A DNA stretch of 64,000 bases from Hymenobacter sp. 5317J-9 (GCF_022921075.1 NZ_CP095050.1:2108001-2172000); one strand, 5' to 3'; shown: positions 44,601-53,324, counted from the stretch's first letter. Notes: generated from the sequence alone by a model not told the origin. Translations and numbers: made by a program.

Positions 44601-44797
44601 GCGTGACGGTGAGCCTGCCCTCGGCGGGTGCTGCCACGGTGGCCCTGCGCGACCTGGCCGGCCGCCTGGTGCTGGCCCCGGTGGCCCTCGGTGCCGACAA
44701 GCAGGTGCTGCTGCCCGCCGGCCTCGCGGCTGGTGTGTACATGCTGGAAGTGCGTCAGGGCGAAGTGTTCGCCGTGCGTCGCATCCAGAAAAACTAA
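41675..44797 (+). CDS. Large secreted IPT/TIG-repeat protein with T9SS sorting domain
   Basis: From ATG 41675 the product is 1040 residues with a signal peptide (about 1-26). Residues about 28-355 look like a beta-propeller or WD-like region. IPT/TIG domains then start near 368, 452, 533, 781 and 874 (each opening like PTITSFTPTSG and TVTGTNL), with a lectin-like beta domain (about 615-780) between the third and fourth. A T9SS sorting domain closes it (LLVFPNPASDRVTVSLP, LAAGVYMLEVR). It is a likely cell-surface adhesin or polysaccharide-binding protein. Three 27-30 bp stretches encoding the IPT start are nearly identical (42773, 43025, 44294), so recombination is possible. A terminator follows. 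Confidence 0.9.
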   Translation: MKQFFAGRLLKCLMFLVCMWPFLGSAAPFTPGNLVVMRVGDGSASLSSAATVAYLQEYTPAGVLVQTIPLPTAVAGNNRILTVAGSSSTDGGLTRSANGAYLVVGGYDAAPGTAGVAALDPSTGANRIVGRVGADGNVDTSTRITDATGNLRSAASVDGTSFYTSGSSGGVRYVTFGNNGPSVVVSATPSNLRYVNTFAGNLYISSGSSPYIGLSQVGTGLPTTSGQTATLLPGMQGTTSTTAGISPLAFYFADLSTTVPGVDVVYVADDGATTAGGGIQKWSLVAGTWTLNGTITNSTAIRGLDGQVTGTTVSLVAAGNGGLYVLSDNAGYNAAPSTTAVPAPIATAASLTAFRGAAFAPVSAVAAPTITSFTPTAGGPGATVTITGTNLTGATAVTLNGVAITGFTVVNATTITFTVPTTATSGTIAVTTPGGTVTSTGTFTFNAPAAAPTITSFTPTSGPVGTTVTVTGTNFTGATGATLNGTAVTNFMVMSATSVMFDVPTGATSGTIAVTTPAGTGTSTGTFTVSAPVVTPVISALSPNAQVAGGPAVTLTVTATGITPTTTVNFNGVSYTQTSSTATTVTVTIPASVLATAGSFPVTLTNSAGTSNAFTFVVSNPSTAGAFETFEAGTKTSYTAGTVTLTSGVWNFANALIGDSFADKFNGLKSARIRTAGAISMNFDKPNGAGTIIINSALYGTDTGGSFLLEISTDGGTTYTTVPGAPATLTATLTPYTFTVNQAGNVRLRISNTVTTTTSTSPRVIIDDISISDFAAPNNPVPVITSITPNSVVVGNVGNVTLVGTGFTSASTVVVNGATIPTTVIPSTFVSATQITAAVPAAAPIGTYTVTVVNPTPGGGTSNGVTFTIVAPVPTITSFTPTSGGPGTTVTVTGTNLLGATAVRIGSFNVPNFSVVSATSITFVVPSGTGSVTGVITVVTPGGTATSTASFNLISSALASQALPGLLVFPNPASDRVTVSLPSAGAATVALRDLAGRLVLAPVALGADKQVLLPAGLAAGVYMLEVRQGEVFAVRRIQKN

Positions 44798-44846
44798 GTA
44801 CTGCCAAATGCCCGGCCCGCATGGGCTGAGCTGAAAGACCCGAAAA

Positions 44847-44873
44847 GCCCCCGCATCCGCGGGGGCTTTTTTT
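44847..44873 (+). terminator. Rho-independent terminator
   Basis: GCCCCCGC pairs with GCGGGGGC around a 4-nt loop, followed by seven T residues, 50 bp after the IPT-repeat gene. Confidence 0.92.
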
Positions 44874-45003
44874 GTGCGCCGTCGGGGCGGTTGCGGCATC
44901 GTTGTCGGGAACGATTGCGCAAGTAAAAGCCGCCCGGGCTTTGGCCAGGGCGGCAAATGGTCGGACTTTTAGTGACGCATTGCACCTGATAACCCGTAAT
45001 TCC

Positions 45004-45360
45004 ATGAACTCCGACTCCTCTTCCGAACCCGGCCAACCGTCCTTCGTGCCCGATGCTCAGGCGGCCTGGGAAACCACCGGCCCCGGCGTGCGCCGCAAAG
45101 TGCTGGCCCACGGCCCCGACCTGATGCTGACGCGCGTGGCTTTCGAAACCGGCGGCGTGGGCGCCCGCCACAACCACCCGCACGCCCAGTTGAGCTACGT
45201 GGAGAGCGGCGTGTTTGCCTACACCATTGCCGACGAGACGCAAACCCTGCACGCGGGCGACAGCTGCTACGTGCCGCCGCTGGCCTGGCACGGCGTGGAG
45301 TGCCTGGAGGCCGGCGTGCTGGTGGACGCCTTCACCCCGCGGCGCGACGACTTTCTGTAG
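45004..45360 (+). CDS. KdgF-like cupin (unsaturated uronate processing)
   Basis: This 118-residue single cupin has H56/H58 (and Q62) in RHNHPHAQ and H96 in AWHGVE as metal ligands, and a GDSCYVPP turn. The start (GPGVRRKVLAHGPDLML) and the end (VDAFTPRRDDFL) match KdgF, which converts 4,5-unsaturated galacturonate from pectin to its linear form. The next gene, 51 bp downstream, is a pectinesterase-pectate lyase fusion, which supports this job. It could be a generic cupin if the match is chance. There is no signal peptide, so it acts in the cytosol. Confidence 0.8.
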   Translation: MNSDSSSEPGQPSFVPDAQAAWETTGPGVRRKVLAHGPDLMLTRVAFETGGVGARHNHPHAQLSYVESGVFAYTIADETQTLHAGDSCYVPPLAWHGVECLEAGVLVDAFTPRRDDFL

Positions 45361-45411
45361 CCAGTGGCTGCGCTGTTCCGCCAACCCCTGCCGCTCACTT
45401 TTCTACGACCC

Positions 45412-47460
45412 ATGAAAACAACTGCCTTGCGCCTGCTGGGACTGGTGTTGCTCTTGCTGCTGAGCTTCTGGCTGCTGCCGGCCCGGGCCCAGACCGTGAC
45501 CGTGGCCGCGGATGGCTCCGCGAATTTCCGGACCATTCAGGAGGCCATCAACAGCTTGCCGGCCACGGCTGCCCGGCCACGCACGGTGTACATCAAAAAC
45601 GGCACCTACTGCGAAAAGGTGTACGTGGACGGCAAAGCTAACCTCGTGCTCAAGGGGCAAAGCGAAAGAGGCGTTGTCCTGACCTTTCCGCAGGCCCGCG
45701 ACCTGTGGCTGTGCGGCCCCGATGCCAAGGCCGGCGACTGGGGCGTGGCCACCCTCAACCTGCGCAACAGTCCCGACATCACCCTCGAAAACCTGAGCGT
45801 GGTGAACAGCTACGGTTTCGAAGCCACCGGCGAAGTGACCATAGCCTGCCCCACGGCCCCCGGCGGCCAGAAAACGGTGAGCAAAACCGGCCACCAGATG
45901 GCCCTGCGCGCCCTGCCCGGCGCCACGCGCCTCATTGCGCGGCACTGCACCTTCCGGGCCCTGGGCGGCGACACCGTGAGCCCCTGGGACACCGAGGCCG
46001 GCGCGTATTATTTCAAGGACTGCACCATGGAGGGCGGGGTGGACTTTTATTGCCCGCGCGGCTGGGCCTACGCCGAAAACTGCCGCTTCATTTGCCACAG
46101 CCGGGAGGCCGCCATCTGGCACGACGGCTCGGGCAGCCGCGACTCGAAAACCGTGCTGCGCAACTGCACTTTCTCCGGCGACGACGGCTTCAAGCTGGGG
46201 CGCTTTCACCGCGAAGCGCAGTTTTACCTAGTCGACTGCACCTTTGCCCGGAACATGGCCGATGCCGACATCTACCACGCCGCTTCGGGACCCGGGCCCA
46301 AGCAGTGGGGCCGCCGCGTGTACTACGCCAACTGCCACCGCCAGGGCGGCGACTACGCCTGGCACCGCGACAACCTGGCCACCGCCGAGGGCGCGCCGAA
46401 GCCCAAAGACCTCACCGCTGCCTGGACCTTCGGCGGGCGCTGGAACCCGCTGACGGGCGCCGTAGCCGCAACGGCCTCCGCCGTGCCCGCCGCACAGCTC
46501 GACACCACGGCCGAAAAGATGCTGCTCTACCAGCGCGCCGTGGGCGGCTGGCCCAAGGCTTTAGGCGAAGTGAAAATCAACTACGCCGCCCGCCTGAGCA
46601 AGGGCGCCCGCGCGGGCTTGCTCGACAGCAAAAACCAGAACGATGCCACCATCGACAACGACGCCACCACCCGCGAAATCCACTACCTGCTCAAAGCCTT
46701 CCTGCAAACCCACAATCCGGCCTACCGCAAAGGGGCCGAAAACGGCATCCGCTACCTGCTGAAAATGCAGTACCCCAACGGCGGCTTTCCGCAGTTTTAC
46801 CCGGACCTGAGCGGCTACCGGCGCGAAATCACCTTCAACGACGACGCTATGATTCGGGCCCTTACCCTGTTGCGCCGCGTGGCCCGCAAGGAGGAGCGCT
46901 ACGCCCAAGTCGACCCCGAACTGGTGCCGCTGGCCCAGGCCGCCGTGGCCCGCGGGGTCGACTGCATTCTGAAAACGCAGATTATCCAGAACGGCCGCCC
47001 CACCGCCTGGTGCGCCCAATACGACGAAGTGAGCCTGCAGCCGGCCAAAGCCCGGGCCTTCGAGCTGGCGTCGCTGAGCGGCGCGGAGTCGGTGGGCATC
47101 GTGCGCTTTTTGATGGACGAACCCGCCACGCCCGCCGTGAAAGCCGCCATCGAGGGGGCCGTGGCCTGGTTTGAGCAGGTGAAGATGCCGGGCTACGCGC
47201 TCAAGGAAGTTGCCGCGCCGCAGGAAAAAAGCCACCGCGACCGGGTGATTGTGCCGCAGCCCGGCGCCACGCTCTGGGCGCGCTTCTATGAGCTGGGCAC
47301 CAACCGGCCCATCTACGTGGGACGTGACAGCCAGGTGCACTACCAGCTCAGCGAGATTGAAAACGAGCGCCGGGCGGGCTACGTGTACGCCAGCACCTGG
47401 CCGGCCGAGCTGCTGCAGAAGGAATACCCCGCCTGGCAGAAACGAGTGGCTGCCAGGTAG
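45412..47460 (+). CDS. Fused pectinesterase (CE8) - pectate lyase (PL10)
   Basis: The 682-residue product has a signal peptide (about 1-27). Residues about 28-345 are a CE8 methylesterase-like domain; 365-682 are a PL10 pectate lyase (MLLYQRAVGGWPKAL, DNDATTREIHYLLKAF, NGGFPQFYPD, ITFNDDAMIRAL). CE8 keeps two Asp (D187 in LGGDTV, D211 in GGVDFYCP) and an Arg (R264 in KLGRFH), but the usual Gln before the first Asp is Gly and the GRPW motif reads GRFH, so esterase activity may be altered. Fusion allows demethylation and cleavage together. No T9SS domain is present. KdgF-like cupin is directly upstream, same strand. Confidence 0.93.
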   Translation: MKTTALRLLGLVLLLLLSFWLLPARAQTVTVAADGSANFRTIQEAINSLPATAARPRTVYIKNGTYCEKVYVDGKANLVLKGQSERGVVLTFPQARDLWLCGPDAKAGDWGVATLNLRNSPDITLENLSVVNSYGFEATGEVTIACPTAPGGQKTVSKTGHQMALRALPGATRLIARHCTFRALGGDTVSPWDTEAGAYYFKDCTMEGGVDFYCPRGWAYAENCRFICHSREAAIWHDGSGSRDSKTVLRNCTFSGDDGFKLGRFHREAQFYLVDCTFARNMADADIYHAASGPGPKQWGRRVYYANCHRQGGDYAWHRDNLATAEGAPKPKDLTAAWTFGGRWNPLTGAVAATASAVPAAQLDTTAEKMLLYQRAVGGWPKALGEVKINYAARLSKGARAGLLDSKNQNDATIDNDATTREIHYLLKAFLQTHNPAYRKGAENGIRYLLKMQYPNGGFPQFYPDLSGYRREITFNDDAMIRALTLLRRVARKEERYAQVDPELVPLAQAAVARGVDCILKTQIIQNGRPTAWCAQYDEVSLQPAKARAFELASLSGAESVGIVRFLMDEPATPAVKAAIEGAVAWFEQVKMPGYALKEVAAPQEKSHRDRVIVPQPGATLWARFYELGTNRPIYVGRDSQVHYQLSEIENERRAGYVYASTWPAELLQKEYPAWQKRVAAR

Positions 47461-47483
47461 GCATGGCTGTACTAGTAAGCGGT

Positions 47484-47605
47484 GTAGAGACGCAATATTT
47501 TGCGTCTCCTCGTTGAACGACTCACGTCTGAACGACAATGCTCTAACGATGCAGACGTGCGGTTTCGGCCGTTCAACGACGAGACGCAAAATATTGCGTC
47601 TCTAC
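47484..47605. repeat. Family B palindromic repeat, copy B3
   Basis: Arms start GTAGAGACGCAATATTTTGC and end ATATTGCGTCTCTAC, with a second, inner inverted pair (CACGTCTG / CAGACGTG). The right arm's CTA (47602-47604) is the TAG stop of the minus-strand gene. Confidence 0.93.
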
Positions 47606-49398
47606 AGCTTTTCTTCCACCCATAAGTACCCAGCGGCCAGCAGAAACAGCCCGAAAAACCACCCCGCCGGCCATGGCTGAGCCACGGTTTCACTTGCCAC
47701 GGCCGCGCCGGGCGCCGCCATGGCCTGCTGAGCTACTGCCAACTGGCGTTCCTCTCGTTCCGGCCCAGCCCAGGCCCCGGCTGGGTACACGTAGAACGAA
47801 TGCGTGACGCGCCCCGGACCAGTGAGCTGGTGCCAGCCCGGCGCCTGCGGCCAGAACTGGGCCGTGCTCCATTCGGGCAGGCGGGTGTCCTGGCGCAGGG
47901 CCAGCCGGACCGCAGGCCCCGCAGCAAGCGCCCGGACGGTGGGTTGGGTTTCGGGAAAAGTAGCGGTGAGGTGCAGCAGCAGCGGTTGCTGCGGGCGCGG
48001 CCAACGCGTGCCTGCCTGCCAGGCGACTTCGGCCGGTGCGGGCGGCCGGGCGGCCGTCAGCAGGCGGTTCCAATAGGAACGGTAAAGGTCCAAACGCCCC
48101 TGGAGACCCCACGGAAAGGTTTCGGGCACCACTGACACTACTACAAACCCCAGCCCCGCCCGCCGACTGGCGGCGGCCACGGCCTGCCCCGGCCCGCTGA
48201 CCAACGGCCGCAGCGCCGATGCCGGCCGCAGCTGAGCTGGCAGCGGCGCCCGGGCCCCGGCCGGCGCATCGGGCCAGGCAAGGGGTTGGGCCGCGGCCTG
48301 CGCTGCCGCCCGTGGCATCACCGCAAAATCAGCCCGGCCGGGTGCGCTGCGCGGGAGCGGCGCTGCTTCGGCCACCACCAGCAAGCCCAGGCGGCCTGCG
48401 GAGATGGCGCTTTGCAGCGCGCCGGTTTCGGTGGGGGCGAGGGCTGCCAAGGTAGCGGCATCGGCCACCACGATGGCGTAGCGGGCCAGCAGGGCAGGCG
48501 TGAGGCGTCCTAGGTCGGTAGCCGGCTGGTTCACGAAGTCGGTTTGCACCAGGCCGCGGCTCACGGTGGTGCGCAGGGCCACGGGGTAATGCGCTTCGGC
48601 CAGGTAATTTTTCAGGTACTTGAACTCAAATGACGGCGTAGCGGAGAGCAGCAGCACGGCGGGCACTTGCGGCGTGCTTACTTCCACGGGCACGGGCTCG
48701 GCAGCCAGCTTCCGGCCAGCCCGGCGCAATTGCAGCTCGTACAGGCTCAGTCCCGCTGTTTTGGGCTGGTAGCGCAGGCGGAACGGGCCCCCGCCCGCGG
48801 GTACCCGCACCGAGTCGCGCACGGCGCCGGCCGCCAGCAGGCAGGCCCAGGCCGGTGCTTCCGCCTTGGGCAGAAGGGCCGTGCCCTCCACCCGAAGCAC
48901 GTCCCCCAACGCCAGCTTGCTTTCCCAAAACGCGGTGCTGAACCCAACGCCGGCCACTGCCGGATGCAGCGTAACAGGCAAATTTCCTAGTACCAGCAGC
49001 TCGGCTGGCGCCAGCCCCTGCCCGATGAGGTGCAGGCCCCGCAGTTTGGGCCGCTGCTCCGTTAAGGTAAGTAAGGAGCTGAGCGGCCGAATTTTGGCGG
49101 AGGCAGCAACGCCGCCGTAGTGCCACACCGACGTGCCGGCACCCAGTCGCCGAAGTAGCTGCCGCAGCGTATCGGGCGAATAGCCGGGCGTGAGCAGAAT
49201 GGCCTGGCCGCGCGCCGCCGGTACCTGCCGCGTGGGCGGAAACGCCGTGAGCCACAGCGCCGCGGCTGCTACCAGCCCCGCCAGCGCCCGCACTATGCGC
49301 CGTCGCCCCCCGCGCCAGGCTTGCACCAGCAGCCCCAGGCCCAGCAGCACGCAAAACCCCAGCAGGACGTAATAGGCAGTAGGTTGGGTGGCAAGCAT
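47602..49398 (-). CDS. Membrane protein of the second Bat-type cluster
   Basis: The 598-residue product starts with two close transmembrane helices (about 9-26 and 35-50), a long periplasmic part (VSTPQVPAVLLLSATPSFEF, ETFPWGLQGRLDLYRSYWNR) and one C-terminal helix (WFFGLFLLAAGYLWVEEKL). Such glutamine-amidotransferase-like or VWA-like proteins often end Bat operons, but no catalytic motif is seen. It starts at ATG 49398, one base after the DUF4175-like stop, so it is translationally coupled. The stop comes from repeat B3. Confidence 0.7.
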   Translation of the reverse strand: MLATQPTAYYVLLGFCVLLGLGLLVQAWRGGRRRIVRALAGLVAAAALWLTAFPPTRQVPAARGQAILLTPGYSPDTLRQLLRRLGAGTSVWHYGGVAASAKIRPLSSLLTLTEQRPKLRGLHLIGQGLAPAELLVLGNLPVTLHPAVAGVGFSTAFWESKLALGDVLRVEGTALLPKAEAPAWACLLAAGAVRDSVRVPAGGGPFRLRYQPKTAGLSLYELQLRRAGRKLAAEPVPVEVSTPQVPAVLLLSATPSFEFKYLKNYLAEAHYPVALRTTVSRGLVQTDFVNQPATDLGRLTPALLARYAIVVADAATLAALAPTETGALQSAISAGRLGLLVVAEAAPLPRSAPGRADFAVMPRAAAQAAAQPLAWPDAPAGARAPLPAQLRPASALRPLVSGPGQAVAAASRRAGLGFVVVSVVPETFPWGLQGRLDLYRSYWNRLLTAARPPAPAEVAWQAGTRWPRPQQPLLLHLTATFPETQPTVRALAAGPAVRLALRQDTRLPEWSTAQFWPQAPGWHQLTGPGRVTHSFYVYPAGAWAGPEREERQLAVAQQAMAAPGAAVASETVAQPWPAGWFFGLFLLAAGYLWVEEKL

Positions 49399-49399
49399 G

Positions 49400-51682
49400 C
49401 TAACGGCTGATTTCCTGGAAATAACGCCGGGCCAGCCGGTCGGGGGCAGTGGTGGGCGCCGGCACTGGGGCGGGCGCCGCCAGCAGGTCGGTGAGGGCAT
49501 GCTCCACGGGCGAGCGGCAATCGGCGCAGGTGGGGCGGCCGGCGCGCACGTCGGCCACCAGCTGGCGCAACGCCTTCAGGGCCGGCAAATACACGCCCGG
49601 CCGCTCCAGGGCTGCCCCGGTCAGCACCGAGCCGGCCTGCTCCAGCACCGCCGCCTCGGCTGGCTTGGCGTTGGCGCCGGGCGCGTGGGTGCCCAGCCAG
49701 CGCAGGGCGGCCCGCACGGCCGGCTGGGGCGTTGCGGCAGCCAGCTGCTGCTGGCGGCGCGGGGCGGCCGCGCCTTTCAACTCGCCGGTGAGGCGCAGGG
49801 TGGCCTCGGGCATGGGCGGGGGCGTGAAACCCGCTTTCTTGACAAAGGCGCGGGTTTGCTGCTGCACCTGCTTGAGCAGGCGCAAGGCGCGGTATTCGTA
49901 TGGGCGGGCCGCCGCCAGCTGGCCGGTGCGCAGGCGCAGCTCGGCCGCCCACATCTCGTCGAGCACGGCGCGCAGCTTGGCTTTCACGGCGGGCTCCAGG
50001 AAATCGGCGGTTTCGGCGTCGTCGTGCTTGTGCATGTAGGGGTCCATCAGCTCATCGGTTTCGGCCGTGGGGGACGCTTTCGCTGAAGACGAGGCCGGCG
50101 GGGCAGCGTGGTCGTGGTGGTCGTCGTGTTGTTCCTCGGGGGCTTCGGCAGTGGGCGGGCCAGCGGCATCCTCGTCTTCGGCAATGGGCGAGTGCGGTGC
50201 CGCCCCCATGGCCTGCTCCGATTCTTCGCCCATAAACTTGCCGTAGCGCAGGCGCAGCGTCTGCTGGTCGAACCCCAGGGCGTTGGCGCGGCTGGCCACG
50301 GTGGCCGGGTCCAGCTTCGGCTTTTCGGCAATGAGCTTTTCGGTGTCGATGATGATTTGGCGCTGGCTACGGAAGTAGGCGGGCGCCACCTTCACGCCCA
50401 TGCCCACGTCGGCGGGGCTGTCGGCCACGGCCGTGTCCTGCCACTGCACCAGGTAGGCGTCGGTGCGCGAAGTGTGGCCGGCGTTGTCGCGCGCGGTGAG
50501 GTAGAAATACAGCTCGTCGCCGTAGGTGAGGCCCAGTTTGGGCAGGTTGAGCACATTGGTGAGGCTGGCTTGCGAGGCGCCACCCAGCGCGGCCGTCAGG
50601 TCGCGCCGCACCTCCCGGAACTTCACGGCCTCGCCCTGGCCCTGAGCCACGGTGATGACCAGTTCGGCGCGGCTCAGGCCGTAGTCGTCGCGCGCAGTGG
50701 CCCGCACTGCTACTTCGGGCCGTCGGCCGTAGGCCTCCACCAGCGTGTAGGGCTTGGGGGTTTGAATACGCAGCACCGGCGCCTGGTCGGTGCGCACGTC
50801 AATGGCATAGTCGTCTGATGCGCTGCTGCCCAGCCGCAGCCGGTAGAGCGTGGAAGCAGTAAGCTTCAGCTCTGCGTAATACCGTCCCGGCTGCTCCGCT
50901 ACTGGCTGCAGTGGTCGCCGCATCCGGCCGATTTCCAGCACGGGCTCTTGCCGGCCGGCGCCGCGGCTAACCTGCACCTGCCAGCGCACCCGCGAACCTT
51001 CAGGGCATTGAAAAGACGCCTGCCCCGGCGCAAACGCCGGCTGGCGGGTGTAAGCCGGCGGCGTCACCAGCAGTTGCGTTTCGGTGATGCGGGCGGGCAC
51101 CTGACCAGCCGTTGCAGTGGCAGCAGGGCTTGAAAACCGCACGGCCACGCTTGTTGGCGGTAGCTGCCTGGGCTGCTGCGGTGGCAGAAGGAAAAGGACA
51201 ATACCCACCGTAAGAAGGCAACCACTTAAAATCAGTGGATTTCTGAATGGGAAAGGGAGTAGCCTCGGGCTGTGCGCGGTTAGCAGTTCCAGCTGCCGGG
51301 CCGTGCGTCGGAATTGCAATTGGCCGAGCAACGGCAACTCCATCGGGTTTTGCAACAGCAAGCCTGTACTGTCTTCCAACTCAGCATACTCACGGTCGAG
51401 CCGGCGGGCTGTTTCGGCGCTGTCGAAGGCACGCAAGGGCCATAGCCACCACGCCGCCGCCACCAGCAAGGCGATAACGGCCAGTCCCGCCCATAATGGC
51501 CCGACTTCAGGCCAGTAGTGCTGGCCCGCCACTACCACCGCGCTGGCGGCCAGCGGGGGCATAAGCCCGGCCAGGCCGTAGCGAATGGCATAGCGCTGTC
51601 GCACAGCCCGCAGCCGAGCGTGGGCCTGGCCTTGCACGGCCAACAGGCCCGTGTCTGATGCACTATCAATGACCTTGCTCAT
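49400..51682 (-). CDS. DUF4175-like membrane protein with His-rich insert
   Basis: This 760-residue protein has hydrophobic helices near 36-56, 62-82 and 150-168, then a long beta-rich periplasmic part (DQAPVLRIQTPKPYTLVEAY, DDYGLSRAELVITVAQGQGE) and a helical end, a DUF4175-like layout. An acidic His-rich stretch (HDDHHDH at 519-525, then YMHKHDD at 549-555) could bind metal ions. Its ATG overlaps the preceding stop (ATGA), as in tightly linked operon genes. The role is unknown; neighbours suggest a Bat-type envelope complex. Confidence 0.72.
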   Translation of the reverse strand: MSKVIDSASDTGLLAVQGQAHARLRAVRQRYAIRYGLAGLMPPLAASAVVVAGQHYWPEVGPLWAGLAVIALLVAAAWWLWPLRAFDSAETARRLDREYAELEDSTGLLLQNPMELPLLGQLQFRRTARQLELLTAHSPRLLPFPFRNPLILSGCLLTVGIVLFLLPPQQPRQLPPTSVAVRFSSPAATATAGQVPARITETQLLVTPPAYTRQPAFAPGQASFQCPEGSRVRWQVQVSRGAGRQEPVLEIGRMRRPLQPVAEQPGRYYAELKLTASTLYRLRLGSSASDDYAIDVRTDQAPVLRIQTPKPYTLVEAYGRRPEVAVRATARDDYGLSRAELVITVAQGQGEAVKFREVRRDLTAALGGASQASLTNVLNLPKLGLTYGDELYFYLTARDNAGHTSRTDAYLVQWQDTAVADSPADVGMGVKVAPAYFRSQRQIIIDTEKLIAEKPKLDPATVASRANALGFDQQTLRLRYGKFMGEESEQAMGAAPHSPIAEDEDAAGPPTAEAPEEQHDDHHDHAAPPASSSAKASPTAETDELMDPYMHKHDDAETADFLEPAVKAKLRAVLDEMWAAELRLRTGQLAAARPYEYRALRLLKQVQQQTRAFVKKAGFTPPPMPEATLRLTGELKGAAAPRRQQQLAAATPQPAVRAALRWLGTHAPGANAKPAEAAVLEQAGSVLTGAALERPGVYLPALKALRQLVADVRAGRPTCADCRSPVEHALTDLLAAPAPVPAPTTAPDRLARRYFQEISR

Positions 51683-53274
51683 AGTGACGTAGGTAAGGCC
51701 CGCCTTTCCCGGCGAAAAGCCAGCAGGCGTTCGAGAGCAAACAAAAGCCCGGCCATGAGCACCAGCCAGGGGCGAAGTTCGGCCGTTTGGAAACCATCAG
51801 GAGTGGGGGCCGAGGCCTCCGTTGCCTCAAAAACCGGAACCGAAAGTTGTGCGGGGTCCAGGGCGCGTTGGTCGAGTACTGCCAGCGCCGTCGTCGTGGC
51901 CGGGGAAGCAATTGGTGGGTTCAGTAGCGTCAGGAGGCGGGCCGGTAGGGAAGGGTTGTCGGCTAAGCCGCTCCAGTTTGGGCTCAGGCGGGTGTGCAGC
52001 TGGTAGTAGGCACCCTGTCCCGACGACTTGTAGGACAGCACCGGGCGCCCCCGGCCATCCTGCCAGAGCGGCCGGCTGCCCGCAACGTCCTTCTCAGTGT
52101 CGCGCCGAAAAATGACGGCCGGTGATTCCGAAGCAAATTCCGGCACCAGCCGGGCCTCATCGGCAAAGCCCGGCCCGGCCGCCTCCTGCCACACCCGTGC
52201 TCCGTGGCCGACTGCCACGCGCCACGCTTCGGGCAGCGGCTCATCGGCCAGCCAAAACAGCCAATCGGCCCCCACGCGAGGCGGTGCTGAATTCAGCCGA
52301 ATGACCGGCGCCACCGCGAAGCCTACCGCCGCCGCGCGCACCGCCGCTCTCAGGTACCGCGCCTCAGCCGCGTAAGCCGGCGTTGCATACATCTCAATCA
52401 CCACGGGGACCGGCGCAACGGCCACGGCCGGCCCCGCAGGCGCGGCGCCAGTTACTGGGACCGGGACGAGGCTCTTCGCGTTGGCTGCGGTGCTCACGTA
52501 GCGCAGCGGCACCAGCCCCGGCACGCGGATTTGCTCACCTGCGCTCCGGGGTGCGGCCGCAGCTGCGCGCCGAAAAGTGGTTTGGGTTTCCGTGCTGTTG
52601 CCAATCACCAAGTGCAGGCTGTCACCTTTCAGCCCGGCTTCCTGTAGCCAGGCGGCCTCGCCCCGGCCCGGCACCGTCTGCCAGTTGATACCGGAGCGCA
52701 AAGCAGGATGAGGACCCTGGAAGCTGCGCAGGGTAGCCGGCGTAAGCACGAATAGCGGCTGGCCGGCGAAGGCATCGGCCGCCTGCTGCACCCGCGCCCA
52801 GGCAAAGCCGGTGGCCCGCGCACCGGCGCTTAACAGGCGGGCGCTGTCGCGCGGGCCGGCCGCATTGGCCCGCCACGCTGCCCCCGACATTTTCGGGAAG
52901 CCCGCCGTGAGCCAGCGCAGCCCGTAGCCCCGCTTCCGCAGCGAGTCGACGGTTGGCCGCAGGGCAGCCAGGGCGGGGTTGCCCAGCACCTCGGGGCTTA
53001 GCAGCACCTGGCCACGGCCGCGGGGAAGGATGCTTCGCCACACCGGGCCGGCCAGCGCCAGGGCCAGTACCGCCAGCAGTGACGCCCGCACCAGCAGCAG
53101 CCCAAGCTGCTCCAGCTTCAGGTTGCGCAGGCGGCGGTTGGCGCCCGCGGCCAGCCAGCGCAGGCTGCCCACCGGCACCTCGCGGGCCGGCCGGCGGTTC
53201 CACAGGTGGATGGCCAGCGGCACCAGCAAGCCCAGCAGAGCCAGCAACGCAGACGGGGTGAGTAGGGTGAGCAA
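51679..53274 (-). CDS. BatA-domain membrane protein lacking a MIDAS motif
   Basis: The 531-residue product has the BatA N-terminal domain (MLTLLTPSALLALLGLLVPL, then IHLWNRRPAREVPVGSLRWL), two N-terminal helices (about 5-22 and 58-76) and a C-terminal helix (about 496-515). The middle has a VWA-like position but no D-x-S-x-S; RGQVLLSPEVLGN stands there instead. It therefore probably does not bind metal by MIDAS. It overlaps the next gene by 4 bp and follows DUF58 with a gap of 50 bp. Confidence 0.88.
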   Translation of the reverse strand: MLTLLTPSALLALLGLLVPLAIHLWNRRPAREVPVGSLRWLAAGANRRLRNLKLEQLGLLLVRASLLAVLALALAGPVWRSILPRGRGQVLLSPEVLGNPALAALRPTVDSLRKRGYGLRWLTAGFPKMSGAAWRANAAGPRDSARLLSAGARATGFAWARVQQAADAFAGQPLFVLTPATLRSFQGPHPALRSGINWQTVPGRGEAAWLQEAGLKGDSLHLVIGNSTETQTTFRRAAAAAPRSAGEQIRVPGLVPLRYVSTAANAKSLVPVPVTGAAPAGPAVAVAPVPVVIEMYATPAYAAEARYLRAAVRAAAVGFAVAPVIRLNSAPPRVGADWLFWLADEPLPEAWRVAVGHGARVWQEAAGPGFADEARLVPEFASESPAVIFRRDTEKDVAGSRPLWQDGRGRPVLSYKSSGQGAYYQLHTRLSPNWSGLADNPSLPARLLTLLNPPIASPATTTALAVLDQRALDPAQLSVPVFEATEASAPTPDGFQTAELRPWLVLMAGLLFALERLLAFRRERRALPTSL

Positions 53275-53324
53275 AGGCGTGAATGAATGTTAAATGAGAG
53301 TAGGGGCGGGGGCCAGCCCCGCCC

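Noticed and set aside
41453..44956. 1167-residue open frame on the minus strand
   Set aside because: It lies exactly opposite the IPT-repeat gene, is full of His/Gly/Arg low-complexity text, and has no motif. High GC leaves few stops in antisense frames.
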